Positions 17,605-26,219 of a DNA stretch of 64,000 nucleotides are shown one piece after another. This DNA is from Dongshaea marina. GTDB taxonomy: Bacteria > Pseudomonadota > Gammaproteobacteria > Enterobacterales > Aeromonadaceae. The stretch covers positions 1,253,658 through 1,317,657 of the forward strand of contig NZ_CP028897.1 of assembly GCF_003072645.1 (NCBI RefSeq), written 5' to 3'. Both the position numbers and the translations under genes were made by a program. The notes below the pieces were generated by a model, which worked only from the letters and a program-made list of their open reading frames with translations, was not told where the DNA came from and did no database searches. Each line of letters opens with the position of its first letter. Within the stretch, counting starts at the first letter, position 1.

Positions 17605-20070
17605 ATGAAAATGAATGGTATACGGCGAGTTGTGATTTTAGGAACACTGTTTGCTTCCTCCGGAGCCCTGGCCTATCACACGGCTAATGGCAAAATCTAT
17701 ACGGAGCAGGGGGAGGAAGTTGTGATCAATGGGGTCTCCTGGTCGGGCTTGCAGGATGACTCAAAGCTAAACGGCCTGGCAGGCAATCCTTTCTATCAGG
17801 TGCTGCTCGGCCCCCAAACTCAGGGCAAGCTTGGGATGATGGAGACCCTGACTCATCCCTGGGATTATCCTGAAACCGGGATCACTAAAGAGCAGGGGGT
17901 TCAGTTTAAGACCATTCGATTGCCAATTCAGCCTGCGGTGATAGCTGATCCGGATGATTCGCCCTATGTGGTTCCAGCCAATTTCCAGGGGAATTATGCA
18001 GATAAGAACCACCCACAGCAGGGAAGTGGGGTGTTTTGCAAAACCTGGCAGCAGGATGGGGTGCATTGTGCGGTGCAGATGAATAATCGCGAGATGTTCT
18101 GGCAGACCCTTGAGGAGTTCAAAAAGAATAATATCCGGGTACTGATCGACTTTCATCATCATAGAGCCCTGGGGGATCAGCGAGATGGAAAGGTCTATGA
18201 TCTCAGCCAATATCAGCAAGATGTGGCGACCCTGGCAAGAGAGATCAAGGCGCGTAATCTCAGCAATGTGCTGGGAATTGATATCTATAATGAGCCCTAT
18301 AAGCTCTGGTGGTTTAAAGATCGCGGCTCAGTTGAGGAAGGGTATGCGGCCTGGGGCAAGGTGATTGCCGTTGCGGCCAAAGCTGTCTACGAAAATAATC
18401 CTGATCTATTGCTGTTTGTTGAGGGAACCGATACCGGCAGTAGCGGCGATCCGGCCCTTCATTCCAGCGATGGGCTCAAGATCTGTGTGGCGGGAGAGGT
18501 GCCGGTCGACCCCAATGGCTATAGCATCTCAACGGATCCCGCCTGTGTCGATGGCCAGAGGGTAGACTTCAAGGCTAACTGGGGAGAGGATTTTAGACCA
18601 CTTCTCGATAAGCGCAAGGCGTTGCAGGGAATCGCATCTTTTGACCGTGCCGGCTTTAGTCAGTATTTAACAACGACACTCACCCAGACGGGAACCAGCA
18701 CAGAGCGGGCGCAAGCCATTATTCATTGGCTACTGGGGGAGGCGGATGCCTCTCAAAGCCACCTGGTGATCTCTCCTCATGTCTATCCCAAGCAGATAGG
18801 TGGTTGGGAGACTGCACCGGGAAAACCCAGTCAGCTCAGATTTGACTGGAACTGGGGATTTCTTGGAAAGGCGGGTTATCCGGTGGTGCTCGGAGAAGCG
18901 GCCTGGAACAGAAACGGAGGGGTGGACTTTGTGACCAAGACCTTGCTGCCCTATATGAAAACCATTGGCTCCTCAGCCAGTAACTATTTTTACTGGGCGA
19001 TCGGCTATCTTGGTGACACAACCAGTCTGATCGGCATGTCCGATGGAAAACTCGATCCCGGTGTTTATGCCGAGCTACACAAGGTTTTTGCGCCGGCTAC
19101 CCCTTCGGGAGAGTTGGAGCTCAGATTCAACAGTAGCGGCGAACTTTCGGGGAGCCTTGAGATAAAGCTTAATGGCCAGCCTTATGAGTGTAGTTTGAGC
19201 AAGGGATGCCAGATAAGCCTGACTCCGGGAGAGTATTCGCTGACAGCCACTCCTGCTTATCAGATAGACAGGGGTAAAAAACAGATCATTGAGCTGACGG
19301 TGTCCCCTTCGGGATCACAAGTTGATATTGTGAAAGATAGAGTCACGGAACATAGCCTGGATCTGCTGGTGGCGCCATCGCAAGACCTGAAGCCGGTGAG
19401 CTATAGCTATAAGCTCAATTTTGTTGATGAGCAGGGCTCAGGTGTGGATACCGGGGTTAAACAGCCATTGACCCTTGAGCTTAGTTCCAAAGCAGAACCG
19501 TCCAATCACTATAGCTGTGTGGTGGCCAAGGGGGCGGATAGCTGCCAGACCCAACTCTACAACATGAACCTGGACCCTTCGAGCGGGAAGCTCAAGGCCG
19601 AGGACTTTGAGCTGAACTTACCCGAAACCCTCAATGCCAATGATGATAACTCCTATCAGCTGCAGGCAGTACAGTCCGATTTGAGCCTTGAATTGCAACC
19701 CGCAACGACCGGATCTATCTCTCAGCAGGGGATTTACCAATACAGCGCTGCTCCACCGGTGACGGATGGCTCAGTCACCCCGGTCTCTGGTGGTGGCTGG
19801 GCGGATATTCAGCAGTGGAAGCTGACCCTCAATAGCGAATCCTTAAAAGAGAAACCTTCAATCGAGCTCCATATAGTCGCCACTTTTGATGGGGCAGTTA
19901 CAGGATGTTGGAGTCACTTTGGCGGAGCTGTGAGTTTTAGTGGTTCGCAATGTACCATTGAGGGGACTTACTGGAGTAATAGCGAGGCTGCCCTTGGGGT
20001 TCAGGCTAAAGGGAAACTCACGGCTCTGACGGTCAATGGTAAACCTTTCACGATTAACCCGGGAGTTTAA
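17605..20070 (+). CDS. Secreted glycoside hydrolase family 5 enzyme (cellulase-like) with long C-terminal region
   Basis: About 821 residues. The signal peptide ends SGALA. The GH5 barrel (about 25-500) has INGVSWSG, the strand VLIDFHHHR, the acid/base Glu in GIDIYNEPY near residue 229 and the nucleophile Glu in VVLGEAAWN near 430, with SNYFYWAIGY after it. Likely endo-beta-1,4-glucanase or a related endoglycanase, exported. Residues 510-720 form beta-rich repeats of unknown class. The last 100 residues (from WADIQQWKLTL, with a Cys pair and aromatic residues in GCWSHFGG and EGTYWSN) look like a carbohydrate-binding module; I could not assign a family. ATG 17605 is preceded by GAGGTG. A terminator-like hairpin precedes it. 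Confidence 0.88.
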   Translation: MKMNGIRRVVILGTLFASSGALAYHTANGKIYTEQGEEVVINGVSWSGLQDDSKLNGLAGNPFYQVLLGPQTQGKLGMMETLTHPWDYPETGITKEQGVQFKTIRLPIQPAVIADPDDSPYVVPANFQGNYADKNHPQQGSGVFCKTWQQDGVHCAVQMNNREMFWQTLEEFKKNNIRVLIDFHHHRALGDQRDGKVYDLSQYQQDVATLAREIKARNLSNVLGIDIYNEPYKLWWFKDRGSVEEGYAAWGKVIAVAAKAVYENNPDLLLFVEGTDTGSSGDPALHSSDGLKICVAGEVPVDPNGYSISTDPACVDGQRVDFKANWGEDFRPLLDKRKALQGIASFDRAGFSQYLTTTLTQTGTSTERAQAIIHWLLGEADASQSHLVISPHVYPKQIGGWETAPGKPSQLRFDWNWGFLGKAGYPVVLGEAAWNRNGGVDFVTKTLLPYMKTIGSSASNYFYWAIGYLGDTTSLIGMSDGKLDPGVYAELHKVFAPATPSGELELRFNSSGELSGSLEIKLNGQPYECSLSKGCQISLTPGEYSLTATPAYQIDRGKKQIIELTVSPSGSQVDIVKDRVTEHSLDLLVAPSQDLKPVSYSYKLNFVDEQGSGVDTGVKQPLTLELSSKAEPSNHYSCVVAKGADSCQTQLYNMNLDPSSGKLKAEDFELNLPETLNANDDNSYQLQAVQSDLSLELQPATTGSISQQGIYQYSAAPPVTDGSVTPVSGGGWADIQQWKLTLNSESLKEKPSIELHIVATFDGAVTGCWSHFGGAVSFSGSQCTIEGTYWSNSEAALGVQAKGKLTALTVNGKPFTINPGV

Positions 20071-20181
20071 GTTGAAGGATAATTACCGGGAGCTGAGTTT
20101 TGCCTTTGTGAGAAACACTCAAATCCTGTAGCTAACAAAGATGCTTGATGTGACTTGGGTTCAGGCGCACAGATAGAGATT

Positions 20182-20212
20182 AAAGGCCTTCGCCACTGGT
20201 GAAGGCCTTTTT
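20182..20212 (+). terminator. Rho-independent terminator downstream of GH5 gene
   Basis: Thirteen-pair stem AAAGGCCTTCGCC / GGTGAAGGCCTTT with ACT loop and T tail, about 110 bases after the stop. Confidence 0.85.
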
Positions 20213-20358
20213 AGTGGGATATAAACGGCTCAGTGTTAAACAGTGAGCCAGGCATCAGATCAGACTCTTTTTTGTAAATTAGAATAATTTTCATTCGAAT
20301 TCACTTAACTCATCCGCTATGCTTGCTGCTCTTATCGAGCAACAAGGAGATTGAAACG

Positions 20359-20874
20359 ATGAGGCGAACCTCCCGGTTATGTGGGACATTTACGGCTTTT
20401 TTCGGAGCCCTGCTGTCTGCGGCGGCTCAGGCTGAGCCCGAGCAACTTAATGCCTGCATAGGGAATTTTAGTAAAAACTATACGCTGACCTCCCACCAGG
20501 GACCCGAATTAAAACCAACCGATGGCTATCAGCCGATGATTATTAAGCCGTTTAAAGGCCAGGGGGATGATGGATATCATGTGTTATCGGTACGCAGTAA
20601 GTATGGCGGAAACCTGGCGCATATGAACCTGGTTCCAACTCAGGCGAGTTGCAGCTCTCCCCTGGGAGTCAAGGGAGAAAGCTATAAACTCTATATTGGA
20701 TCCGATGGCAAGATGCAGCGACGCCAGCTGTGCTTGTTTGATGATCTACAGGAGGGGAAAGTGAACCAGATAGAGTTTCTGGTAGAGAACAACAAGATGG
20801 AGATCCGAACCTTTCATTCCCACCGTTTGACCGGGGAGCAGGTGGTGGTTAATCGAGAGACTTTTACCCTGTAA
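20359..20874 (+). CDS. Secreted protein of unknown function
   Basis: A 171-residue protein with a signal peptide (FTAFFGALLSAAAQA). I do not recognise the family. The mature part has three cysteines (NACIGN, ASCSSP, QLCLF), many short beta-prone stretches and no transmembrane segment, so it is probably a soluble periplasmic or extracellular beta protein. AAGGAG sits at a suitable distance before ATG 20359, and a strong terminator follows, so it is a real, monocistronic gene. It follows the GH5 gene on the same strand but has its own upstream region with AT-rich promoter-like DNA. Confidence 0.7.
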   Translation: MRRTSRLCGTFTAFFGALLSAAAQAEPEQLNACIGNFSKNYTLTSHQGPELKPTDGYQPMIIKPFKGQGDDGYHVLSVRSKYGGNLAHMNLVPTQASCSSPLGVKGESYKLYIGSDGKMQRRQLCLFDDLQEGKVNQIEFLVENNKMEIRTFHSHRLTGEQVVVNRETFTL

Positions 20875-20923
20875 TCATGAGTTAAGCTGCTAAGCGTTTC
20901 GAAGTATCTCTCTTGGCAGGCAG

Positions 20924-20954
20924 AAAAAAGCACGCATCAATGCGTGCTTTTTTT
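20924..20954. terminator. Bidirectional terminator between secreted-protein gene and POT transporter gene
   Basis: A run, GCACGCA / TGCGTGC stem, TCAA loop and T run; symmetrical A and T tails allow use on both strands. Confidence 0.9.
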
Positions 20955-20982
20955 GTTATATGAAGGGGCAATTTCGCTTTAA

Positions 20983-22485
20983 TCAGGCGCTGGCTTCAGC
21001 CTGTTTTTGCTCCTGACTATTATTGATCAGACGGCGCAGCAGTGGGATCAGGATACCCAGTACAACCGCCAGGGCGACCGCGCTCCATCCCAGGTGGCCA
21101 AACACAGTGCTGTAGCCTGGGTTGGTCTCAAGGACGGTCTGACCCGCAGTGTGTTGTGGCATCAGTCCCGAGAAGTAGGAGGAGAGCACGGAGGCAACCC
21201 CTGTCACCATCATCCAGCTTCCCATCATCAAGCCCTGGTAGCGGCTTGGAGCGAGACGACCAATCATAGCGTAGCCGATGGGGGAGATCAGTAGCTCACC
21301 AAAGGACTGCAGTACATAGCTCCAGGCGATCCAGGAGAAGGCTACCATGCCGGTTGGTCCGGCCAGGGAGATCCCCATAGGCAGCAGCAGAAAGCCTGCA
21401 CCGATCAGCAGCAAAGAGAGAGAGAACTGCAGCGGGATATCGATACGCCAGCCGCGCTCGCGCAGCTTGTTAAACAGAATCGTCATCAGCGGGCCACCGA
21501 TGACGATCACTATGGTATTGATGTTCTGGATCCACTGAGGTGCTATGGTGATGCCCATTACGTGGCGATCAATGTTGTATTCGGCGAATAGCTCCAGTCC
21601 CATTGGCGCAAGCTGATAGAGGGACCAGAAAAGAAGCGAGCCCAGCGCCAGGATCAGGTAGGCCGCCATGCGCTTTTTCTCATCCAGAGGCTTGTGGCGC
21701 ACGGTCAGGAAGATCAAAAACAGCAGTACCAGGATCCCCAGGCTAATCACAAAGGAGTTACTGAAATCTGCATGCTGGAGCAAAGAGCGGATCACCGGAA
21801 CCAGCACGATCAGGATCAGGATGGCGATCCCAAAGCGGATACGGAATCCTGCCGATGATTGCTGTAGCAGGGGAGTGTCGGTATCTGCGATGACTTTCCA
21901 GCGCAGCAGAGCCAGTACTGTGGCGATCACGTTACCAATGGCCGCAAACATGAACAGGGCATGGTAGTTCTCACTAAGCTGATAGTAACCGGCCACGGCA
22001 AACCCGATAAAGAATCCGAGATTCATTCCGGCGTAGTTCCAGATGAAGGCGGTTTCCCGGCGTGGGTCTTCCGGGGTAAAGCGCTGGGTCAGCATCATAT
22101 TGATGCAGGTGACGTTCAGGCCGCTACCGGTGAGAAACATCCCCAGTCCCCAGTAGAGGTTGGCCACCGTTCCGCTGGCGATCAGGGCACAACCGATCCC
22201 CTGGAGGATCATCCCAAAGATAAACAGGTTTCGGTTACTGAGAAAACGTCCGCCGAGGCAGCCTCCAAACAGATGCAGCCCGTAGTTGAAGGCGCCGAAC
22301 ACCCCCATGATCGCGGTGGCCTCTTTGGCGGTGAATCCGAGTTTTTTTGTGGTGTAGAGGACCAGGGTTGAATAGAGAACGGCGAACGCCAGGGTGGCAA
22401 AGATCTGAATAAAGAAAAGCGCTGCCGCGCCTTGAGGTATCCGCTCCTTAAGAGGGGGGCGGTTTGCTGTTGAAGCTAAGGACAT
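20983..22485 (-). CDS. POT/PTR-family proton-dependent peptide transporter
   Basis: A 500-residue major-facilitator protein with about 14 membrane segments. NYAGMNLGFFIGF after RRETAFIW and the late PIGYAMIGRLAPSRYQGLMMGSW motif mark it as a proton-dependent oligopeptide transporter. The classic ExxERFxYY motif of helix 1 is not present; the segment reads FFIQIFATLAFAVLYSTLVLY. That fits a divergent POT branch and may mean altered proton coupling. Inner membrane, imports di/tripeptides or a relative. A cytosolic dipeptidase (pepD) lies about 4 kb away and could process imported dipeptides. Confidence 0.85.
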   Translation of the reverse strand: MSLASTANRPPLKERIPQGAAALFFIQIFATLAFAVLYSTLVLYTTKKLGFTAKEATAIMGVFGAFNYGLHLFGGCLGGRFLSNRNLFIFGMILQGIGCALIASGTVANLYWGLGMFLTGSGLNVTCINMMLTQRFTPEDPRRETAFIWNYAGMNLGFFIGFAVAGYYQLSENYHALFMFAAIGNVIATVLALLRWKVIADTDTPLLQQSSAGFRIRFGIAILILIVLVPVIRSLLQHADFSNSFVISLGILVLLFLIFLTVRHKPLDEKKRMAAYLILALGSLLFWSLYQLAPMGLELFAEYNIDRHVMGITIAPQWIQNINTIVIVIGGPLMTILFNKLRERGWRIDIPLQFSLSLLLIGAGFLLLPMGISLAGPTGMVAFSWIAWSYVLQSFGELLISPIGYAMIGRLAPSRYQGLMMGSWMMVTGVASVLSSYFSGLMPQHTAGQTVLETNPGYSTVFGHLGWSAVALAVVLGILIPLLRRLINNSQEQKQAEASA

Positions 22486-22797
22486 AGAAGTACTACCTGT
22501 TTCCAGTAATCTGTCAAATGAAAAGAAAGAGTTGTTTGTTTTCTGTTGCGCTCTCGGATCAGCTTATGAATATGAATCGCAAATGCTACCTTGCTGTAAA
22601 TCATCTGTATAAATTGCCTGAAGATCCGAACACAATTCGCTCACTTTGCCCTGCTGGCCAATGGCGAGCATTTATCAATAACAACTCCCTGAACTAAAAT
22701 CAATATTCATTTTTTGTTTGGGACTATTCAGTTGTTGTGGTGCTGGGGAGAATATAGAAATAGAGCTGTCTTTTCGAAATTAAGCTCAAACGTAAAA
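22486..22797. other. Intergenic region upstream of POT transporter gene
   Basis: 312 bases, AT-rich, holding the promoter region of the minus-strand transporter gene. No coding frame, repeat or RNA gene recognised. Confidence 0.4.
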
Positions 22798-22818
22798 GAC
22801 CGGCATTAAAAGCCGGCC
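22798..22818 (-). terminator. Terminator of crl
   Basis: On the minus strand GGCCGGC / GCCGGTC stem with 7-base loop followed by TTTT, about 57 bases beyond the crl stop. Confidence 0.7.
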
Positions 22819-22875
22819 TTCGGAGTGATAGGTTTTATTGGTTTACTGTGGATAGAATCTCTTCTTTAATCGCGA

Positions 22876-23271
22876 TCAGGCCGCATGGATCACCTTGTCT
22901 TTGGCCAGTGAGTCGGCTGGTTCTATCTCAACTGCATACTCTTCGAGCTTCTTGCTCAGGCGTTGATAGAACTCGCGTAGCGTCCGGTTCACCTCAAGTT
23001 GGTGCTTCTTGGGAATGGCAGCCTCTTTCCATTCACCAATTTCCGTGAGCTGGCCGAGCTTATAGTGATAGCTAAAGTGCTCCGGGGTTTGCTCCAAAAT
23101 GAGCCACCATCCCCAGAATTCACGCTTATCCGGGGCTTTTTTGGCGCTTACACAGCAGGCAAGGCAATCAAAAAAGAACTTTTGTGGCTCACAATGCTCT
23201 TCCCTAAGGTAGGGCCCGAGCGCCATGAATTGACGTATCAGGCGATTATATGGCAAGTGTTCTGTCGACAT
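22876..23271 (-). CDS. crl: Sigma-factor-binding protein Crl
   Basis: A 131-residue Crl homologue, the unusual activator that binds sigma-S and helps it compete for RNA polymerase core in stationary phase. Conserved segments are NRLIRQFMALGPYLREE, FFFDCLACCVS, REFWGWWLILEQ and FSYHYKLGQLTEIGEW. Length equals E. coli Crl (133). It sits next to frsA on the same strand, the enterobacterial order. Presence implies an RpoS regulon; cfa (30489) is a typical RpoS target. Confidence 0.93.
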   Translation of the reverse strand: MSTEHLPYNRLIRQFMALGPYLREEHCEPQKFFFDCLACCVSAKKAPDKREFWGWWLILEQTPEHFSYHYKLGQLTEIGEWKEAAIPKKHQLEVNRTLREFYQRLSKKLEEYAVEIEPADSLAKDKVIHAA

Positions 23272-23331
23272 CTCGACCTCCCTGTATCAGGCGCACAATA
23301 GTGCAGATGCTCCTGGATGATTGGATCATTC

Positions 23332-24618
23332 TTATTCGGGCATAAGATATAATTTAAGCCATTCTACGGTTTCACTCAAAGCTTTATCGTACAGATAAAA
23401 CATGGGTAGCTTGTCAAAGACCAGTGCTTTCCCGCCCTGACTGGCTCTGGAGAGGCTCTGAATATCCTGCTCCGGACAGATAAAATCTTTGCGATGGCCG
23501 ATGCTCAGTAGCGGAACCGTGGTCTTATTGCGTCCCATCAGGCCCTGGCGTTTCAAAGAGAAGGCGGTGCACTTGGTTTGCAGTAGGTGATGATCGGCGG
23601 CATCCTGCCCCATGCGGTTTGCAATGCTGTCCAGTAGCATCTGTGGCGCCTGCTCAAAGAGCTCAGGATGGGTGAAGAAGCTATCGATACCGCCACCAAT
23701 ACTCACGGCGGCTTTAAGCTTAAAGGGTTCCAGAAAAGCTAGTCTGGCGGCTACATTTCCGGCAATCCGAAAGCCAACCATGGCGATACGGCTGTCATCA
23801 ACCCAGGGGACATGACGCATATGCTCCAGGGCGGCCTGATGGAGGCGGCTGGTATCCTGTACCAGCGGCCAGTTGGATGAGTAACCGATGCCCGGAATAT
23901 CCAGGGTTAGCATGGCGATTTTTGCCGGTGCAAGGTAATCTTTATAAAAGCGGAAAAAATCGACCTGCAGTGACTCGATACTGCCGCTAACGATCACCAG
24001 AGGCACTATATGCTCCGTTGTCGGCAGGTGCAGATAGCCGCTGATGGTCTTTCCGCGAAACGGGATCTCTATCTCCTTGAGAGGAACCGGCAGCTGAGCC
24101 CCCAGCAGTTTGTAGTTGGTGTTAGCCAGTACCTGGGCCTGCTCCGCCAGATCATCTCGCTTGAGATGTGGGTAGCTGGCGATGGAGTAATAGCAGACGG
24201 AGCGCCACAGGGCGTCTATGCCATGCTTTTTATCTCCCTGATCCAGCATCTGCTGGCCGGCGAGGGACTCTTTGCCACCGAGTTGGCTCCATTCAAAGGT
24301 CCAGTTGCCCGGGATGAAGCCTTTGACCGTGTCCAGTAACAGTGGGTTGCTTCGCTGATGTTCGGAGGTTGCAATGCGTGCCAGTGTCTCCTCGACCACC
24401 ACGGGATCCACGCCCTGCCAGGCCCACATCGGACGGCGCAGGGTCCTGTACCAGCTGGGATGGGATTGTCCATCGACCTGGAAGCACTCCGTATCACAGT
24501 GTTGCTCCAGGGGTTGTGAATTTGAGATTGTTGAGGTTTCGCGGATGCGGGCCTGGGGGATCTGGTTAAAGAGTTTCTCAGATAGATTTTCTTTGGGGAT
24601 CTTTGCAGAGCTTGTCAT
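23332..24618 (-). CDS. frsA: Esterase-like FrsA (fermentation/respiration switch protein)
   Basis: A 428-residue alpha/beta-hydrolase-fold protein, slightly longer than E. coli FrsA (414). Landmarks are WYRTLRRPMWAWQG near residue 56, FRGKTISGYLHLP, and LDIPGIGYSS. At the nucleophile elbow the sequence is GFRIAGN, lacking the usual Ser, as in other FrsA proteins. FrsA was described as binding EIIA-Glc and shifting carbon flux to fermentation; cofactor-independent pyruvate decarboxylase claims were disputed. Gene order crl-frsA-gpt is conserved. Confidence 0.92.
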   Translation of the reverse strand: MTSSAKIPKENLSEKLFNQIPQARIRETSTISNSQPLEQHCDTECFQVDGQSHPSWYRTLRRPMWAWQGVDPVVVEETLARIATSEHQRSNPLLLDTVKGFIPGNWTFEWSQLGGKESLAGQQMLDQGDKKHGIDALWRSVCYYSIASYPHLKRDDLAEQAQVLANTNYKLLGAQLPVPLKEIEIPFRGKTISGYLHLPTTEHIVPLVIVSGSIESLQVDFFRFYKDYLAPAKIAMLTLDIPGIGYSSNWPLVQDTSRLHQAALEHMRHVPWVDDSRIAMVGFRIAGNVAARLAFLEPFKLKAAVSIGGGIDSFFTHPELFEQAPQMLLDSIANRMGQDAADHHLLQTKCTAFSLKRQGLMGRNKTTVPLLSIGHRKDFICPEQDIQSLSRASQGGKALVFDKLPMFYLYDKALSETVEWLKLYLMPE

Positions 24619-24675
24619 CGTATCCTGTTACCGGTCTCATCAGCATCTATCTTTCCATTGTATGCAGCCGATAAT

Positions 24676-24704
24676 AAAAAACCACCCGTTGTCGGGTGGT
24701 TTTT
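24676..24704 (-). terminator. Terminator of gpt
   Basis: AAAAACCACCCG / CGGGTGGTTTTT stem with TTGT loop, just after the gpt stop on the minus strand. Confidence 0.9.
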
Positions 24705-24732
24705 ACCAGAGTTTGAGCTGTGTTCAGCTTAA

Positions 24733-25209
24733 CTACAGGGAGTTTTCATCCATTTCACACAGAGGGGTCAGGAATTCCAGTGCCATATCCCAGGGTTGCT
24801 CGATCCAAGTGTCCTGTGGGATGGAGACTTCAAAGTCATCAACCAGGGGCTCCCCCTGAGGCTTGGCAAAGATGGTGATCATCTTAGCCTTAGGGTACAT
24901 TTCACGTAGTACCTTGGCGGTTTCACCAGTGTCCACCAGATCGTCGACAATCAAATAGCCTTCGCCGTCCCCTTCGCAGCGCTTGAGAACTTTCAGGCTG
25001 GTACGATTATCATGTTCGTAGCTGGAGATACAAACCGTGTCTACGTTACGGATACCCAGCTCCCGGGCCATGATCGCAGCCGGAACCAGGCCGCCACGGC
25101 TGACGGCAATAATTCCTTTCCACTGAGATGCAGGCAGTTGGCGTGCGGCCAGGCGGCGGGCTTCTCTTTGCAGGTTATCCCAGGAAACATAGAACTTTTT
25201 CGGTGTCAT
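24733..25209 (-). CDS. gpt: Xanthine-guanine phosphoribosyltransferase
   Basis: A 158-residue purine-salvage enzyme that converts guanine and xanthine (weakly hypoxanthine) with PRPP into nucleotides. The PRPP-binding motif [15 protein letters not shown] is intact, and [14 protein letters not shown] and the C-terminal WIEQPWD base-binding segment match E. coli Gpt (152 residues). It starts [21 protein letters not shown]. It is divergent from pepD, as in E. coli, but with an unusually long spacer of about one kilobase. Confidence 0.95.
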   Translation of the reverse strand: MTPKKFYVSWDNLQREARRLAARQLPASQWKGIIAVSRGGLVPAAIMARELGIRNVDTVCISSYEHDNRTSLKVLKRCEGDGEGYLIVDDLVDTGETAKVLREMYPKAKMITIFAKPQGEPLVDDFEVSIPQDTWIEQPWDMALEFLTPLCEMDENSL

Positions 25210-25344
25210 GTGTAAAACCCCTATTGCGGATATGACTCATGGCCTATGACGGCAGGCGCATGGGCTTTATGTTTAATATCTGTGCTTCGGAAAATATATC
25301 GTTGACAGCGGGGTGTGGGGTATATACCATTGCAAGGTTGTCTT

Positions 25345-25380
25345 GGTGAAACTGTCTTGGCGGACATCTTTAGTTTCACC
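25345..25380. repeat. Inverted repeat in gpt-pepD spacer
   Basis: Perfect 9-base arms GGTGAAACT (25345-25353) and AGTTTCACC (25372-25380). The surrounding spacer 25210-26219 (1010 bases) has no convincing gene; it also carries the hairpin at 25708-25754 and a CRP-like site. Confidence 0.6.
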
Positions 25381-25707
25381 GATTGCATATACAACACACC
25401 ATCGGGCTGCTTCTTGTCAGCTCGATGTCCACGACTATCTTCTCTTATTGAATCTCTGTTGCGCTCACGCCTTGGCGGGTTGCACTTTTGCGACGCAATT
25501 GTAGTGATTTTATCTGGGGCTGGCGAGCCTTTTCTGAGGTTTTTTATCTGGTCGGATGAGCTGGGCTGATTTCTCTGTGGCCTGAGTTGCTCGTGACGAT
25601 TTTGTGGTTTTATAGGCTAATCTGTGCGAAAACATGCTTGCTTGGATCAACTATGGTGCCGAGTCAAGGAGGGGATGGCTGAGTGATTGTGGCTGGGGAG
25701 TGTCACT

Positions 25708-25754
25708 CTCAGTCAAAAGGGGTTTCACTCGGGTGAAACTCTTTCGACTGTGAG
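25708..25754. repeat. Long imperfect hairpin in gpt-pepD spacer
   Basis: Left arm CTCAGTCAAAAGGGGTTTCAC and right arm GTGAAACTCTTTCGACTGTG, about 20 bases each around TCGG, with the same GTTTCAC core as the upstream repeat. No T tail, so not an obvious terminator. Could be a structured RNA or a regulator target. Confidence 0.6.
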
Positions 25755-25993
25755 CTGGGATTGGCTTAGCGAGTGTAGCCAAAGAATGTTGGATAGTTAA
25801 AGCGATCTTGCTGCTTGTAGCTGTTCCAAACGATAGATGATGAACGAAACATAGGTTCCTCCAGTTCTTCTGTAGTTAAGAATTACTGCTCCCGGTTCCT
25901 TGGGGAAATCTCGATTCCTTGGAGGCTGCGACGACGAGCTTTTGCTGTCGATAGTGTGTATTTTACTCAATTTTGCCAGTGGGTCAATATTTT

Positions 25994-26009
25994 TGTGAGC
26001 TGCATCACA
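25994..26009. promoter_or_regulatory. Putative CRP binding site upstream of pepD
   Basis: TGTGAGCTGCATCACA matches the CRP consensus half-sites TGTGA-N6-TCACA perfectly, with AT-rich flanks. It lies about 220 bases before the pepD start codon, compatible with control of a promoter between 26020 and 26150. Assumes a CRP homologue in this genome. Confidence 0.7.
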
Positions 26010-26219
26010 TAAATTTGGGTGGGATGTCGGCCTATCAAAGCTGCATTGGCTATCAACCGGCGATCATTTGCCATCTTTTGGTAAGAGGATTTGAAAGCCG
26101 TCGCTCTTTTTTAAAGAGGCAGGTGTAACCCGGTGACAGGTTTGCTAACATCCCCGGGTCGAGGCGCCGGCAGCGCGGCGCTTCTCATCATCTCAAACAT
26201 AACAATTAGGAGCTCTCAC

